From contig NC_092362.1 in the NCBI RefSeq assembly GCF_030848805.1, positions 22,949,020-23,013,019 of the forward strand: DNA of 64,000 nt. Reading direction: 5' to 3'. Made by a program: the position numbers and the translations under genes. The first letter of the stretch is position 1; each line of letters opens with the position of its first letter. Below are positions 50,201 through 60,329 of this stretch, in pieces. Source of the DNA: Temnothorax longispinosus. Taxonomy: Eukaryota; Arthropoda; Insecta; Hymenoptera; Formicidae. The notes under the pieces are model-generated. The model was not told the DNA's origin. It searched no databases and saw only the letters and a program-made list of their open reading frames with translations.

Positions 50201-52209
50201 ATTGCTGGGATATGTTCGTACTTTACTTGCAGCGCGAGAGCCAATATTCCGGCGGCTAATGGGGCGGAAGCTGAAGTACCCGTGTGCCTAGTCGTGCAGG
50301 TGTTTCGTAGATCCGTTGTTGCCTACGCAGTGCAAAGGAAAGTTATTAAATTATTCGGGCTTTTCGTAATATGAATCTTTTCTTTCATTATCAGATATTT
50401 ATCTTTTCGTTCGATTCCAAAGGAGATGTTAAAAATTCGAAATTGAGGTAATTGAGAAAATCGCTAAATAGATTACTATACCATCAGTAAAAGCATATGA
50501 CATTTTAATTCTGGTACATTTATGATTACAGCAACAGTTCTTGTTTTAGATAAGAATAATATACTTTCCTTACTTTGCAAATACGTAAAGAGAAAATTAA
50601 GAAAAAACATACATGTGTGATTAAGATATTAAGATATTGCGCGCCTTGTAAATGTTTTATATGTTTTTATTAATAAAGCAAATTGAAATTGACAAATTAT
50701 CAGCTATCTTTTTTTAATTCAACTAAAGCCCTTTGCACAATAGGCGATAGCGATAGCGATAGCGACAGCGACAAAGGTGCCGACAAAGCTGTAGCTACAC
50801 CTTTGTCGCTGTCGCTGTCGCTATCGCTATCGCTATCGCCTATTGTGCAAGGGGCTTAACACACCGAGGGAAATACTTACTATCATCTGATCATAATACG
50901 CGCCGCTGCTGTACGTCGTAGCGAGAGTAGCAGGACATCTTTCCCCATACCAAGGAAATCTTCCGGTTTGACTGGCTGATCCGACAGCCACGGTGTATAT
51001 GCTCCCAACGTATCCGTCACATCCGCAGTCATCCGATTTAGAGCCACCGTTCCCAGAAGCCCATACATAAATGTTACCTTTGCCTTTACGACCCTGTCAA
51101 ATATTCAGGTATTAATATTTGCACAAGCAATGTCAAAGCAAAATTAAATTACGAAGTAATAAAATTTTCATGTTACGTTGAAATATCGAATTGTAAAAAT
51201 AATTTACTCGGGCATATAACAATTCACCAACAAACTAAAAGATAAATAAAAGAGAAAATTATTATATATTCAAAAATTGCTGCGTCATTTAGAAAATATG
51301 CTATAGTTTCGCAGAAAGAAAGATGCTGTTGCATAAAAGATGTCGCTATAAAATATGCACAAGTAAATCGAGCCTTTCTCTCTAGTCGTTGTTACACTCT
51401 TTTCGTCCATATTTAATTCTCAAAAAGAAATGAGAAGAGAACACTTTATAAACGCAAGTGTCTTGCTAGCGTCTCTTTGTGAGCTTCGGAATTAATGTCT
51501 GCGCCGATAATATTAAAGCTGACACATTTTTGGAATCAAAACGGATTTATACTAAGGTAACAAAATCTTCGATAAAAGTTGGGACACGCAATAACTTTCG
51601 AGTCTCATATTATACATTTATGAGATTAAATTATTCTCAAATCTTTTTTCGTCACACCTTCCTAATCATCTTTAATTTCAGTCAAACTTTCGAGTGTTAA
51701 ATAATGAGTTAATAAATATTTTTGAGTTAATAATTTTTACAGGAATTTATTAATTAAAAAATAAACTTAATTATCGCGAGACATAATTTACTTTACCGGA
51801 CATTCACGTAGAGTACGCAGTCCGCAGGTAACTAAGTACTGTAAAAAATTACGGGCAGTAGAGGGATAAGTTTGTAACAAGTAAAAAAGCGGAGAAGAAA
51901 AACAGTTTAGATTTTTTTACTGTTTGAAAAAATAATCAACAAGTAATGTATCACCGTGGAAAACGCGATTAAAGTTTAACTACACCGAGTTAAGCTTAGT
52001 CGGTGTTAAAAGCTTGTTTAAACGTTAAATGACCAGAAAATCTGTTTCACTCTGACGTAAAGTCAACCCATTCGTAATCCTATTAAAGAGACTTTTGAGT
52101 ACAAAGCTCATAACCTTCTCTCTTTCTTTTCAGAAATGTTACCAGAAACAGAAAATAAATATTATATTTGATAAAAACTGAAATATATATATATATATAT
52201 ATATATTTA

Positions 52210-52251
<42 letters not shown>

Positions 52252-55200
52252 TCGCAAAAATTTCGCCGCATTTTTAAAAGTTATCGATAATAACAGGATC
52301 ATGGCAAAGTATAGTTTTGCCTTTAGGATAATCTATTATTTGTTTCAATCCTAAACCTCAATCTAAATTACTGCAGTTATAAACTTTCTTCTATATATTA
52401 AAGACAAATATATTTTAATTTTACAGATATTGTTTATTATATATATTAGTAGATAATTTGGTGGCAAACTGACTTCTGTTACGCCACGTTCGAGCGCTTC
52501 GACAGCGAGTCTACCAGGTGCCTCTAAACTTTTTCCATCGTCCGCCGGTCCCCATGAAGCTGTGTAGACATCAATAAGTCCCGATTTGAATCCCAGAGCT
52601 TCACCTTCCACACGGTCGTTCACCAGGCCATCGAGGAGCTTGATGCCACCGACGGAAGCCTCGAAGGCGACACCGACGCCACACTTTTGGTTGTTGGCCT
52701 CCATCGCTATTTCGCCAGCACATCTGGTGCCGTGACCGTTCATCCCTGAGGAGTAGTTGAATTTGTAATACGATCGTGAAACAGTAATGTTCAATCGGGG
52801 TCGGCGATGCCGGCCAAAGTACGTCGTGCACGAGGCGAGGAATCAAATAATAGGAACATCTACGTGGGAGGTCTTAAGATTTCACTCTGTAATATACCGC
52901 ATTACTCGATCGACTTTGAAATTCAGAATACAACGTACGTAATTTCACGCGGACGATATAACATCCATTGATAAACATGCAAGCATTATGCCTCGGACGT
53001 AAGTTATATAAAAAAAAAAAAAATAAAATAAAATACTTTCCACACGTATTTTATTACAAGTGAAGTCTGCAGAGTATCCTAAACCTATTGTGTTCCCTTG
53101 TATCTATAAAAATTGTTTTTAGAAATATAGAGATTGTTCTCTAGAGAGAAAAGAATTTGATGGAAAAAATATTTTTTAAATAACGCTAGTCAAGTAATTT
53201 ATTATCAACGTTTATTTTGTTTAATGTTCAGCAATCGAAGTTAGATCGCTTGCGTTTTGCATAAATGATTTTACCCTGATGTAGAGCTACATTTAATACA
53301 TAATTAGATTGTAAATCTGTGAATGGATTGATTTGCGAACGAAGCGACTAACCATATTCGATCCGATTTCACGCGAATTTCATTAATATTGACACGTTAA
53401 TTATAGTCAAACGTTAACACTTTTATCAGCGAGTGAATTATTTATTAGACCATATTGACTGATCTTTCACGTCGTTACTACATTATTCGAATGACCGAGT
53501 TACAAATACTTCCATCTTGTGTTTTAACATTTATAAAAATATGATACGTGATAAATAATATTACGTAAAAATATAACAATTCTATATAAAAAATACAAAC
53601 TATTTCTTTGAAATATATAGTATTTTCGTAAATTATTTTTAATAATTAAAATTGAATTTACAAAATAATATTATACGTTTTGTAGATAATATTTTCACAT
53701 TTTTGTTTTATTATTATACATATCATGTATATCCGTATAACATTAAAAAAATATATATATATGTATTATTATGTAATATTATATGTAATGCAAGGGAGTA
53801 GAAGAGTAGAAATTTTCGAGAGATCAGAAAAATTACTTTTTACCATCAAAAACGCTTATGTCGCGCTAAAAATTACACCATAACTCAGAATTCACCAAAA
53901 GTTGATAATATTAGCACATAAAGACGCATTTACAGTAGAAAAGGCAAGTTTCTACGATAGATTTAAATTGGCATGAAAAGCCTAGTGTCAAGTTTGCCCC
54001 GGTCTCCCCTATATACACATACACAGATATTGTATATACTATAAGAATTAAATTATATATTTTATAAGCGATATGACAAACTTTTCTGTTAAAAAAAACT
54101 GTTATACTTTTAAATTAGTCATTTAAATTTCTTTTATATTTATTCTGCTGGTCAACTCTAGCCAGATTTAATATAAAAGAATATTAATTATAAATGATAA
54201 TCTGATTTTCGACAGATATATCAAGACATAAATAATTTCAAATATAAAAACAAAACCAATGTTAAGTTAGCAATTGGAGGTAATAACTCTATACACATAG
54301 GTTAAAATTGGAAAAATAAATAGTCTAGATTATGCGAATAGCGCTAAATTTGTAAAGCTTTAAAATAGCAAAGTTTTCTGCAAGCGAGTTTTCAACTAAT
54401 TTCGCTACCAACTGGTTTATGTACCTATAGTGATTTAAGTGCATTACTAAATGCTCTGAATGCATTTTACTTGATGTTTCATAAGCTATTTCAAGCGAGC
54501 TATTACGCTTTCGTGATTTAAATTACATAAACATTTTAAATTTAGTTTAAACAAGCATGCAAAATATATACTTCAACAAAAATATTATTTTATTAATATA
54601 ACTTTATAACTATATATTATATACAGTGTATTATATATTTATAGAAAAATTTAATGAATAGAAATTACCTGACACATCGTATCTTGGAAAAGGATCATCA
54701 TCGCCTTCATTTATGTCATAACTAATAGCCGCATCCTAATTTTAAATGTTATAATTATAGATAGAATTAATGTAACATACATATTATAGTAATACCATTT
54801 TCTCGTTATTTGTCAAAAATAATTCTTTATATTTTACTTTAAATGTTAAATTAATTGTAAAGACATATAATATCAATTTATATAAAGATATAACATTTAA
54901 TTTTAGATACAATATGGGTATGATTTGCATATAATATATCTGAATATCTAAATATAATGATAGCTTATAATAAAATACGTATAACATAAATATAAAAACA
55001 AAATAATTTTTTTTGTTTAAAATAAATTCTTAAGTTACTTGTTTCGTCATCTATGAAGCGAGCACGAAAGTTTTAAGTAACTGTTACATACATAATTGTT
55101 CCGCAGGTCATCATGAGTGTACTCTAAACCATCGTCGAGAACAGCAATCTTCACTCCCCGACCAGTTATCCCCAGTCGATAGAGAGGCAGAACGTTTAAG

Positions 55201-56532
55201 TCGAGCTTCGGCAAAGCTTTATTCGTCCTCGTATCTTGCTACGGCGGTTGATAAAGAGAATTCGTTAAAAATAAAAAGTGAGAAAAACACAATATGATAT
55301 ATGAGCCCCTAAAAAACCAAATTACTCAACTTCATGAAGCGGAGAAAGAGAGAAAGTTGATGAAATTATAAACTAATCATTTACGAAAAGTGAAGTTAAT
55401 CAGCTTTGGCTTCTGAGAGGCTCATGTATAAGTCGCTGTCAAGTCAGTGTACATTTAATTATTGGAAACATACTACTCGATGTACACTTCTATTACGCGT
55501 TTTGTATAAATAATAAATAATAAATAATAAATAATAAATAATAAATAATAAATAAAATAAAATATATTAGTTATGCAAACCTACAAAACTATTAACTGTA
55601 TTTATTTGTACTGTTGCTTACAGGTTCTGCTTTTTTGGATTTTTTCTTATAACTTTCCTATAACTTTTATGAAGTGACTTTCTTCGGGTTCACTCGTATG
55701 GATGTATCAAAATAGACTAGATTTTTAAAATATTTTGAAATTGACATTTGTGTATAATATTTATAATTCTGGAATTATATTAATGATAAAAAAGTAATAC
55801 ATGGGCAATATATGTACCTTTTATACATTAATTAAAGATTTGTTAAAATTATTTTCATCTTAAATCTTTTTTGTTACGAATCCGCATTGCATAATCTAGT
55901 ACCAGAGTATTATTTACTGAAATATTACAGAAAACTGCATAAATGTTATAAAATATTATTACCAGATACCATTCCTGATCCCAAAGTTCATCGTTGAATA
56001 TCCGTTTGCGGACATCAGCAACATGATTCTCGCTATTAATGGCATTTGATGCATCTCCGTATATGTTTAGTTGTACACGTTTTTCTCGCGTCAATGGTTT
56101 TTCAGATTCCAAATCGGCTAATGAGACATAATCGCGTTTAAGTCGTTTTACGGTTTTCTGCTGATCCGCCCAGATGATCTTTCCTCGATAAAACGCAAAT
56201 TATGTTAAGAAGATTGCCTCTATCTTTTATAATTTTGCATTTATACAACTGTATTTGTTGTTGCAAACCTTATTACTAATATTATTTTTATTTATGCAGA
56301 TATATTATTAATTTATTAACTTAAGAAAATTATTTATAGAAATTATTAATTTTTTACAAAGCTCCGTTACAGAATCCTCTCTATAGAACGTTATTTGAAA
56401 TCATAAAATAAAGTGTAAAAGTGTTACCTTAGAGTTTGCATTAAGAGCCTTCGTCAAGCGAATATTTCCCCTTTTCTTTTGGCTCGGATTATCATCCTTA
56501 AGCCATATATATGTGTCCTTGAATCCGAGAAC
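42897..56532 (-). CDS. Prohormone convertase, PC1/3 (neuroendocrine convertase 1)-like; 12 internal exons, 592 codons, both ends missing
   Basis: A kexin/furin-type subtilase cutting prohormones after paired basic residues in the regulated secretory pathway (family knowledge). Residues of this partial model: prodomain end 1-95 with cleavage candidates REKR and VRKR, catalytic domain about 96-430, P domain about 431-575. Catalytic Asp142 (AVLDDGLE), His183 (GHGTRCAGE), oxyanion Asn284 (WASGNGG) and Ser357 (HTGTSASAP) are spaced 41, 101 and 73 apart, identical to mammalian PC1/3 as I recall it. The oxyanion Asn excludes PC2, which has Asp there. EIAMEANNQKCGVGVAF and SWGPADDGKSLEAPGRLA are closer to PC1/3 than to furin. 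All splice phases agree across the 12 exons. The signal-peptide/early-prodomain exon and the C-terminal exon(s) were not found with confidence. Reading past 42897 gives a stop within eight codons. The introns hold several MITEs. Confidence 0.9.
43702..43835 (-). CDS. PC1/3-like exon k (P domain, second part)
   Basis: TLVRILSPRKLDNSDAGFTK, then WKFMSVATWGEDPRGTWTLD; FMSVxTWGExPxGTW is a P-domain signature. Acceptor TTTCTTAG, donor GTAAGA. Confidence 0.93.
43836..46302. other. PC1/3-like intron with (TC)n tract
   Basis: AT-rich with a (TC)n microsatellite at 44175-44230. Nothing else recognisable. Confidence 0.6.
44175..44230. repeat. (TC)n microsatellite
   Basis: About 20 pure TC units followed by interrupted copies, inside a PC1/3-like intron. 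Confidence 0.95.
46303..46472 (-). CDS. PC1/3-like exon j (P domain, first part)
   Basis: NEIISLEHVEVETNLKYSRR, then GALQMHLTAPSG. The family's RRGDL motif reads RRGAL here. Acceptor TTCGTTGCAG, donor GTATTA. Confidence 0.92.
46473..48064. other. PC1/3-like intron with an F2 MITE
   Basis: Contains the element at 46681-46881 and a moderately GC-rich patch at 47300-47560. No exon supported. Confidence 0.5.
46681..46881. mobile_element. CACTGAAA MITE, family F2, copy 2
   Basis: About 200 bp with inverted ends (CACTGAAACAAAATTTATTA left; AATAAATTTTTTTCAATGTG right), each followed by TTGCAAGAAAATAGAT-type sequence, and a central hairpin built on TTAATTCAAAGGAGTA. Closely related to 24591-24765. 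Confidence 0.7.
48065..48217 (-). CDS. PC1/3-like exon i (end of catalytic domain)
   Basis: ENPGWFKNAAGFWFNSRFGF, then GLMNAYALV and VPEKTICKVDNAY; the SRFGFGLxNA motif is conserved. Acceptor TTTTCCAG, donor GTGAGT. The opposite strand is also open here (47908-48405) but has no motif. Confidence 0.92.
48936..49098. mobile_element. MITE family F3, copy 1
   Basis: Left end TTCCTCAGAAGCAAAACTGA; the right end, inverted, is GAGCTTCTCAGAAGTCAAAC. An internal AAGAGAGAAAATTGATGAAG segment is shared with 55301-55425. Confidence 0.55.
49334..49399 (-). CDS. PC1/3-like exon h
   Basis: EDLTWRDIQHLIAWSSEYSP matches the LTWRDMQHLVVWTSEYDP block of PC1/3. Acceptor TTTTTACAG, donor GTGAGC; enters with one base and leaves with two. 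Confidence 0.9.
50222..50322 (-). CDS. PC1/3-like exon g (catalytic Ser)
   Basis: ATTDLRNTCTTRHTGTSASA with the active-site Ser, then PLAAGILALALQV. The donor must be GTACGA: a GTAAAG five bases earlier looks like a donor but breaks the frame and removes residues that align with the family. Confidence 0.9.
50725..50858. mobile_element. 134-bp near-perfect palindrome carrying GATAGC/GACAGC hexamers
   Basis: Arms read AAGCCCTTTGCACAATAGGC followed by GATAGC and GACAGC repeats, mirrored on the right as GCCTATTGTGCAAGGGGCTT. The loop of about 25 bp contains GACAAAGCTGTAGCTACAC. It has MITE form, with a repeat array inside each arm. It lies in a PC1/3-like intron. Confidence 0.75.
50881..51093 (-). 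CDS. PC1/3-like exon f (oxyanion-hole Asn)
   Basis: GRKGKGNIYVWASGNGG carries the oxyanion Asn, followed by DDCGCDGYVGSIYTVAVGSA and TLATTYSSG. Acceptor TTTGACAG, donor GTAAGT. A palindromic MITE starts only 22 bp beyond this donor. Confidence 0.93.
51094..52473. other. PC1/3-like intron
   Basis: AT-rich, with (TA)n runs at 52183-52246. No further feature seen. Confidence 0.6.
52183..52246. repeat. Interrupted (TA)n microsatellite
   Basis: Two TA runs separated by TTTATATTTT within a PC1/3-like intron. Confidence 0.95.
52474..52745 (-). CDS. PC1/3-like exon e (catalytic His)
   Basis: GMNGHGTRCAGEIAMEANNQ, then KCGVGVAF, GGIKLLDG, and SWGPADDGKSLEAPGRLA; contains the active-site His. Acceptor CTCCTCAG. 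The donor is the non-optimal GTCAGT. Confidence 0.93.
52746..54668. other. PC1/3-like intron
   Basis: AT-rich sequence with short A- and TA-runs. Nothing recognisable on either strand. Confidence 0.6.
54669..54735 (-). CDS. PC1/3-like exon d
   Basis: DAAISYDINEGDDDPFPRYD; the DPFPRYD segment is diagnostic for PC family members. Acceptor AAAATTAG, donor GTAATT, ends after one base. Confidence 0.92.
55092..55238 (-). CDS. PC1/3-like exon c (catalytic Asp)
   Basis: QDTRTNKALPKLDLNVLPLY, then LGITGRGVKIAVLDDGLEYT with the active-site Asp. Acceptor GCCGTAG, donor GTATGT, phase 0. Confidence 0.93.
55301..55425. mobile_element. MITE family F3, copy 2
   Basis: Left end ATGAGCCCCTAAAAAACCAA; the right end, inverted, is ATGAGCCTCTCAGAAGCCAA. 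Shares AAGAGAGAAAGTTGATGAAA with the copy at 48936-49098. It lies in the intron between PC1/3-like exons b and c. Confidence 0.55.
55508..55563. repeat. (AATAAAT)n microsatellite
   Basis: Seven or so AATAAAT units in perfect tandem, decaying at the right end, in the intron between PC1/3-like exons b and c. Confidence 0.9.
55963..56178 (-). CDS. PC1/3-like exon b (prodomain end and start of the mature enzyme)
   Basis: IIWADQQKTVKRLKR, then TREKRVQL, VADVRKR and IFNDELWDQEWYL, the start of the catalytic domain (mammalian form LFNDPMWNQQWYL). Acceptor GAGGAAAG, donor GTAATA, phase 0. Confidence 0.9.
56428..56532 (-). CDS. PC1/3-like exon a (prodomain)
   Basis: VLGFKDTYIWLKDDNPSQKK, then RGNIRLTKALNANSK; aligns with the mid-prodomain of PC1/3. 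Acceptor TTCATTCCAG, donor GTAACA, phase 0 at both ends, so an upstream coding exon is required. Confidence 0.85.
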
Positions 56533-56995
56533 CTGGAATGAAGGGATCCATTACATGTAAATTTATCAAGCGAGCCCCAATGATACTGGTTGCATATTTA
56601 ATGAACTTGAAGTCGGATTAAGCCTTTATTTAAATTTTTGCTTAAATAAGTGTTAAAACTCCGTCCTTCCATCTGTTCTCTTTTCGCAGCTCATCCTTTT
56701 TCCTCGGTGTTCATCAGCATAGATTAATACTATGATATATTTGGTCTACACTGTCTATAGAATCGGCGGATATGTACCGTTTATATACATAAATTTTAAG
56801 TTTCTTCGCAATTTGACACATTCTCTCTTCATTAATTATATAACTTTATAGAGAGATGTACTTATTGTTAGTAATATAATTAAAGAGAATTGTTTATATA
56901 AATACAGCTAATTTTTTTAAAATATAAATAAATATATTATTAATATTATTTTTACATTTATATTAAACAATTTAATTATAGAAATAGAAAATGTG

Positions 56996-57432
56996 TTAAA
57001 ATTAACGAGTAACACAAAGAAAAGTGGGCTTTGAAAGTCCACGCATGTGAAACGCAAGAAACGCATGTGCGTTAGCTGGTGCATGAGTTAACGTTAGGTA
57101 ACATTTAGTTTAAATTAATTATTGAGTAATAACTAAAATGTAATAACTGAGAGCACTCATACACACTCTTATATAACTATAAGAAATGTACAAAACACGT
57201 CAGATATATAAACTGGAAGTCATATCCAAAGCCGCAAGGCACGGATTAAGAAATGAATAATAAAATAATAATAACGTTAGGTAACATTTAATTAATAATT
57301 TAATACGAATTATAAGACGATTTATAATTTGTATTAAATTATTAATTAAATGTTACATCACATTAACTTACGCATAATTAATCACATTTGACTCTCAAAG
57401 CCCTACTTTCCCTTGTTACTCATTAATTTTAA
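56996..57432. mobile_element. Nested foldback element
   Basis: The outer arms of about 40 bp are inverted (ATTAACGAGTAACACAAAG with GGGCTTTGAAAGTC; mirrored at 57390-57432). An inner perfect palindrome built on TAACATTTAATTAATAATTT spans about 57283-57352. It lies upstream of the first recognised PC1/3-like exon. No coding capacity. Confidence 0.65.
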
Positions 57433-59185
57433 TATTGAGAGTCTTTAGTTAATCAATCATTTATCTAAAAATATTGAAGCATTTTACGGTTATAGAACGC
57501 TTGTGATAGGCAAAAAATAAATATTATCAGATTTATTTAAATTAAAAGTTTACATTTTAAATTAAAAAGAAGAGAAGTTAATGCACCATTGTGTAAAATC
57601 GACACGTTCAATACGTGAATTAAATGACTTCTTCGAACGTTCATCAACATCACACGATCACACCTCTATCTCATGCGCGTCGACGCAACAACCCTTCGTT
57701 GACGCTTAGGGTGAGGGTAAAACTAGACGTCCCGACGTCCGCGCCCTTTAAACGGATGAAAGGGACGCTGCGATCAGGATAGCATACGAAAGCAGTTGGT
57801 AGATCGAGCGACTCTTTTGGGGGGAACCATCGAAAGTCTAAATAGGGTATCGTAACGTTATTATTATCCATGGTGTCACGTGGCCGGTTTGCCTTCGTTT
57901 TTATATGGCATCCGCATGCGATGTTCCGCATGGCGTAAAGCAATATATGACAGAGACTGAGCGAGGAAAAGAGTGTTGGAGGGGGAGACCACCTGGTAGG
58001 AAACTGGATGTCGTTTGTGCAAGGGGGAAAGGCTATGATATTTCCGTAACGCATCAGGCACGTGCCGTTTATTTCGAAATACCTCCTAACTGTCCGATCT
58101 ACAGCTCCTGGTAATTGTCGATATACGTTATTCTTTTTTACATGAGATTGCGTATTGGCATTTATATCGCAAATTGGTTTGAGCGATGTTACAGTAGCAT
58201 TTTGATACGTGTATCTATTCTGCACAAATTGCAGTTTCAATTTGACAGTTGGACAATGTAAAAAAAATGAATTAATTCATTACCTACAAAAGTAATAGTT
58301 CTAAATAAGTTGTAAATTTAAAATGCTATATGTAATTATTATTTTTAATACTAATTACTTTTAATTTTTAGCTATATTTCTGTGGTTATAAGATTGTTTA
58401 ATTATTCCTTTAAAATATTATTTAATATTAAATTTGTATTTTATATACATAATTAATAACAAAATAATTACAAAATAAATTGTTAAACGTTTTGATATGT
58501 TTGCAATGATTTAGTTAGGTATATCTCTTTTTATAAGAATTCATAATTAATTAATTGCTATCTTTACAGTATATTATTTTACATTTTATATTTTATTAAT
58601 TCTAGTAATTGTGACAGATCGACAACAGTGATTTCTTTCGTGTATTGTGTTTTTCATGGATATAGATAATACTAAGCGCAATCAAACTCCGCGGCAGAGA
58701 TCCAAGGAAATTCAGGGCACTGGGATTATAAAACAATAATCCTTTCGTCTGCTATCCTCTTAATCCCATACAACATGCGCAAAAATCCTTTAATCCACTA
58801 TCCATCATATCTGTTGTGCATCCGATTGGAAGGAATAAATTTGATCGTCAAAATGCTTCACTGAACTCGCTGATAAACTACTGAATATCCGGCGGGATAC
58901 ACTTTTCAATACAGCGGTGTAATAAATGTTGCACGTTTGCGTATCCATGATCATCACGTATGCCACGCACGCCGCATTAAGCATTTAGGATTTTACATCG
59001 CGACTCATGGATCGATCGGAAATCTTTCTACCCTCCGCAAACACAGATCTACAAATGTAAACTATATATGAATTTAATATATTAAATGATGGCGTACGGA
59101 ACAATTTACCGAAAGGGAGGTTTATTAACATTTTCTCGAATAGCTTAATTAACTAAAGAAAAGAGAGATATTATATTATAATATA
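57433..59185. other. Region upstream of the recognised PC1/3-like exons, with a GC-rich island
   Basis: 57640-58110 is GC-rich and open for 189 codons on the - strand (57671-58240). The predicted peptide has no motif or splice support and I do not call it a gene. The rest is AT-rich. It may hold promoter or 5' leader of the PC1/3-like gene. Confidence 0.35.
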
Positions 59186-59652
59186 AGATTATCACAAATG
59201 AATAGAGATATATCATCTACAGTCGGGCTAGTATTTCTTGTAACTTATAATTAAACTATAAATATTTGTGTGAATTTATATACTTTTTCCGCTTAAATTG
59301 CGCGCTAGTTATTTGACAGCCTTGGAACATAGTTATTTGTTAGAACAGTAAATTCAATATATTTAGGTCGATAATCAATTTAACTTTTGCAATCACTGTA
59401 AAGAATTTAGTGCAAAAAACTCCAGCCAAGGGTGCACGTGCTTATTAGCATACTTATTAGCATTAAAAAGTTAAATCGATTATCGATTTAAGTATGTTGA
59501 ATTTATTTCCAACGAATAATTATGTTTCAAGATCGACAAATAATTGGCGCGCAGTTTAAATGGAAAAAAGTATATAAATTCACGTAAATATTAACAGGTA
59601 TAAAAAACCAGTCTTACTGTAAATGACATATCTCTATTTACTTGTGAGAATC
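59186..59652. mobile_element. Foldback element, family F1, copy 2
   Basis: Diverged relative of 21630-22172. It shares TATACTTTTTCC, a GCGCGC-containing block, GTCGATAATCAATTTAA, CACTGTAAAGAATTTA and ATCGATTATCGATTTAA, in the same order on two inverted arms. The outer ends read AATAGAGATATATCATCTAC and its inverted partner. Confidence 0.6.
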
Positions 59653-60167
59653 ACTTATCGGTCAACGATTTACTTATTATTAATATAAGATTCAATTAAT
59701 TATAATAATGTTTTTTTATTTGTAAAAAGCTTATATTAATTGTGACTTTTTCTTATTTCTGTTACGATGCTTGCTGTGGAAAATCAAATTTATTAAACAA
59801 TATATTTTTTTAATTTGACATTAATTGTCGTTTATTTCACTGATAAAGCAAAGTCATGTTCTGTGCAAGATATCTCGTGAACGGATTTTGAAGTAAGTTT
59901 TAAAACAACTGATAATAAAATTCCGCAGGAACTTCTACTTCATGAGTACGTGTTCCGTTGTGAAAGGGGTTAATTCCGGAAATCTTGCGGTTCGATATAG
60001 CTTCCGCAAACTTCTCCGACGTCGAATTCTTAAGGAGGTTCGCGATCGGCACGTGAGCATTTCCGACCCTTTTACCGAGCGGCGACTTCAAGGTCGCCGC
60101 TTTTAACGCGGAACAGCGTTTGGGTAGATAGGGCACGTGCTTTCGAGGTGTCACACGGGTGCTTCTC

Positions 60168-60329
60168 TTAAATTCCACGTAGGAACGCTTCAAACTCGAA
60201 TTCGTCGACTACGTGATAATGGCCCTTTCCTCTTTCCTCGTAATCGGTAAGCACAGCGGTCGGGGAGAATTCGGCGGTTGTACGGGACGTGTACGTGAGA
60301 AGCACGAAGAGAAAATCGGGGACGGTCAT
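60168..60329 (-). CDS. Small secreted-looking ORF, 53 aa, unassigned
   Basis: ATG at 60329 opens MTVPDFLFVLLTYTSRTTA, a plausible short signal peptide, then an acidic stretch (VVDEFEFEAFLRG) and TAA at 60168-60170. Codons are GC-rich unlike the surroundings. It lies on the same strand as, and 3.6 kb upstream of, the first recognised PC1/3-like exon, which lacks a signal peptide, so a first-exon role is conceivable. However, the mature part does not resemble a convertase prodomain and no good donor is visible. An overlapping - strand frame (59900-60193) without ATG, containing PKR and GKR sites, is also open. Confidence 0.25.
   Translation of the reverse strand: MTVPDFLFVLLTYTSRTTAEFSPTAVLTDYEERGKGHYHVVDEFEFEAFLRGI

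Noticed and set aside
50883..51068. 61-codon - strand ORF
   Set aside because: It is a shifted frame of the convertase exon, which reads WASGNGG in the correct frame.
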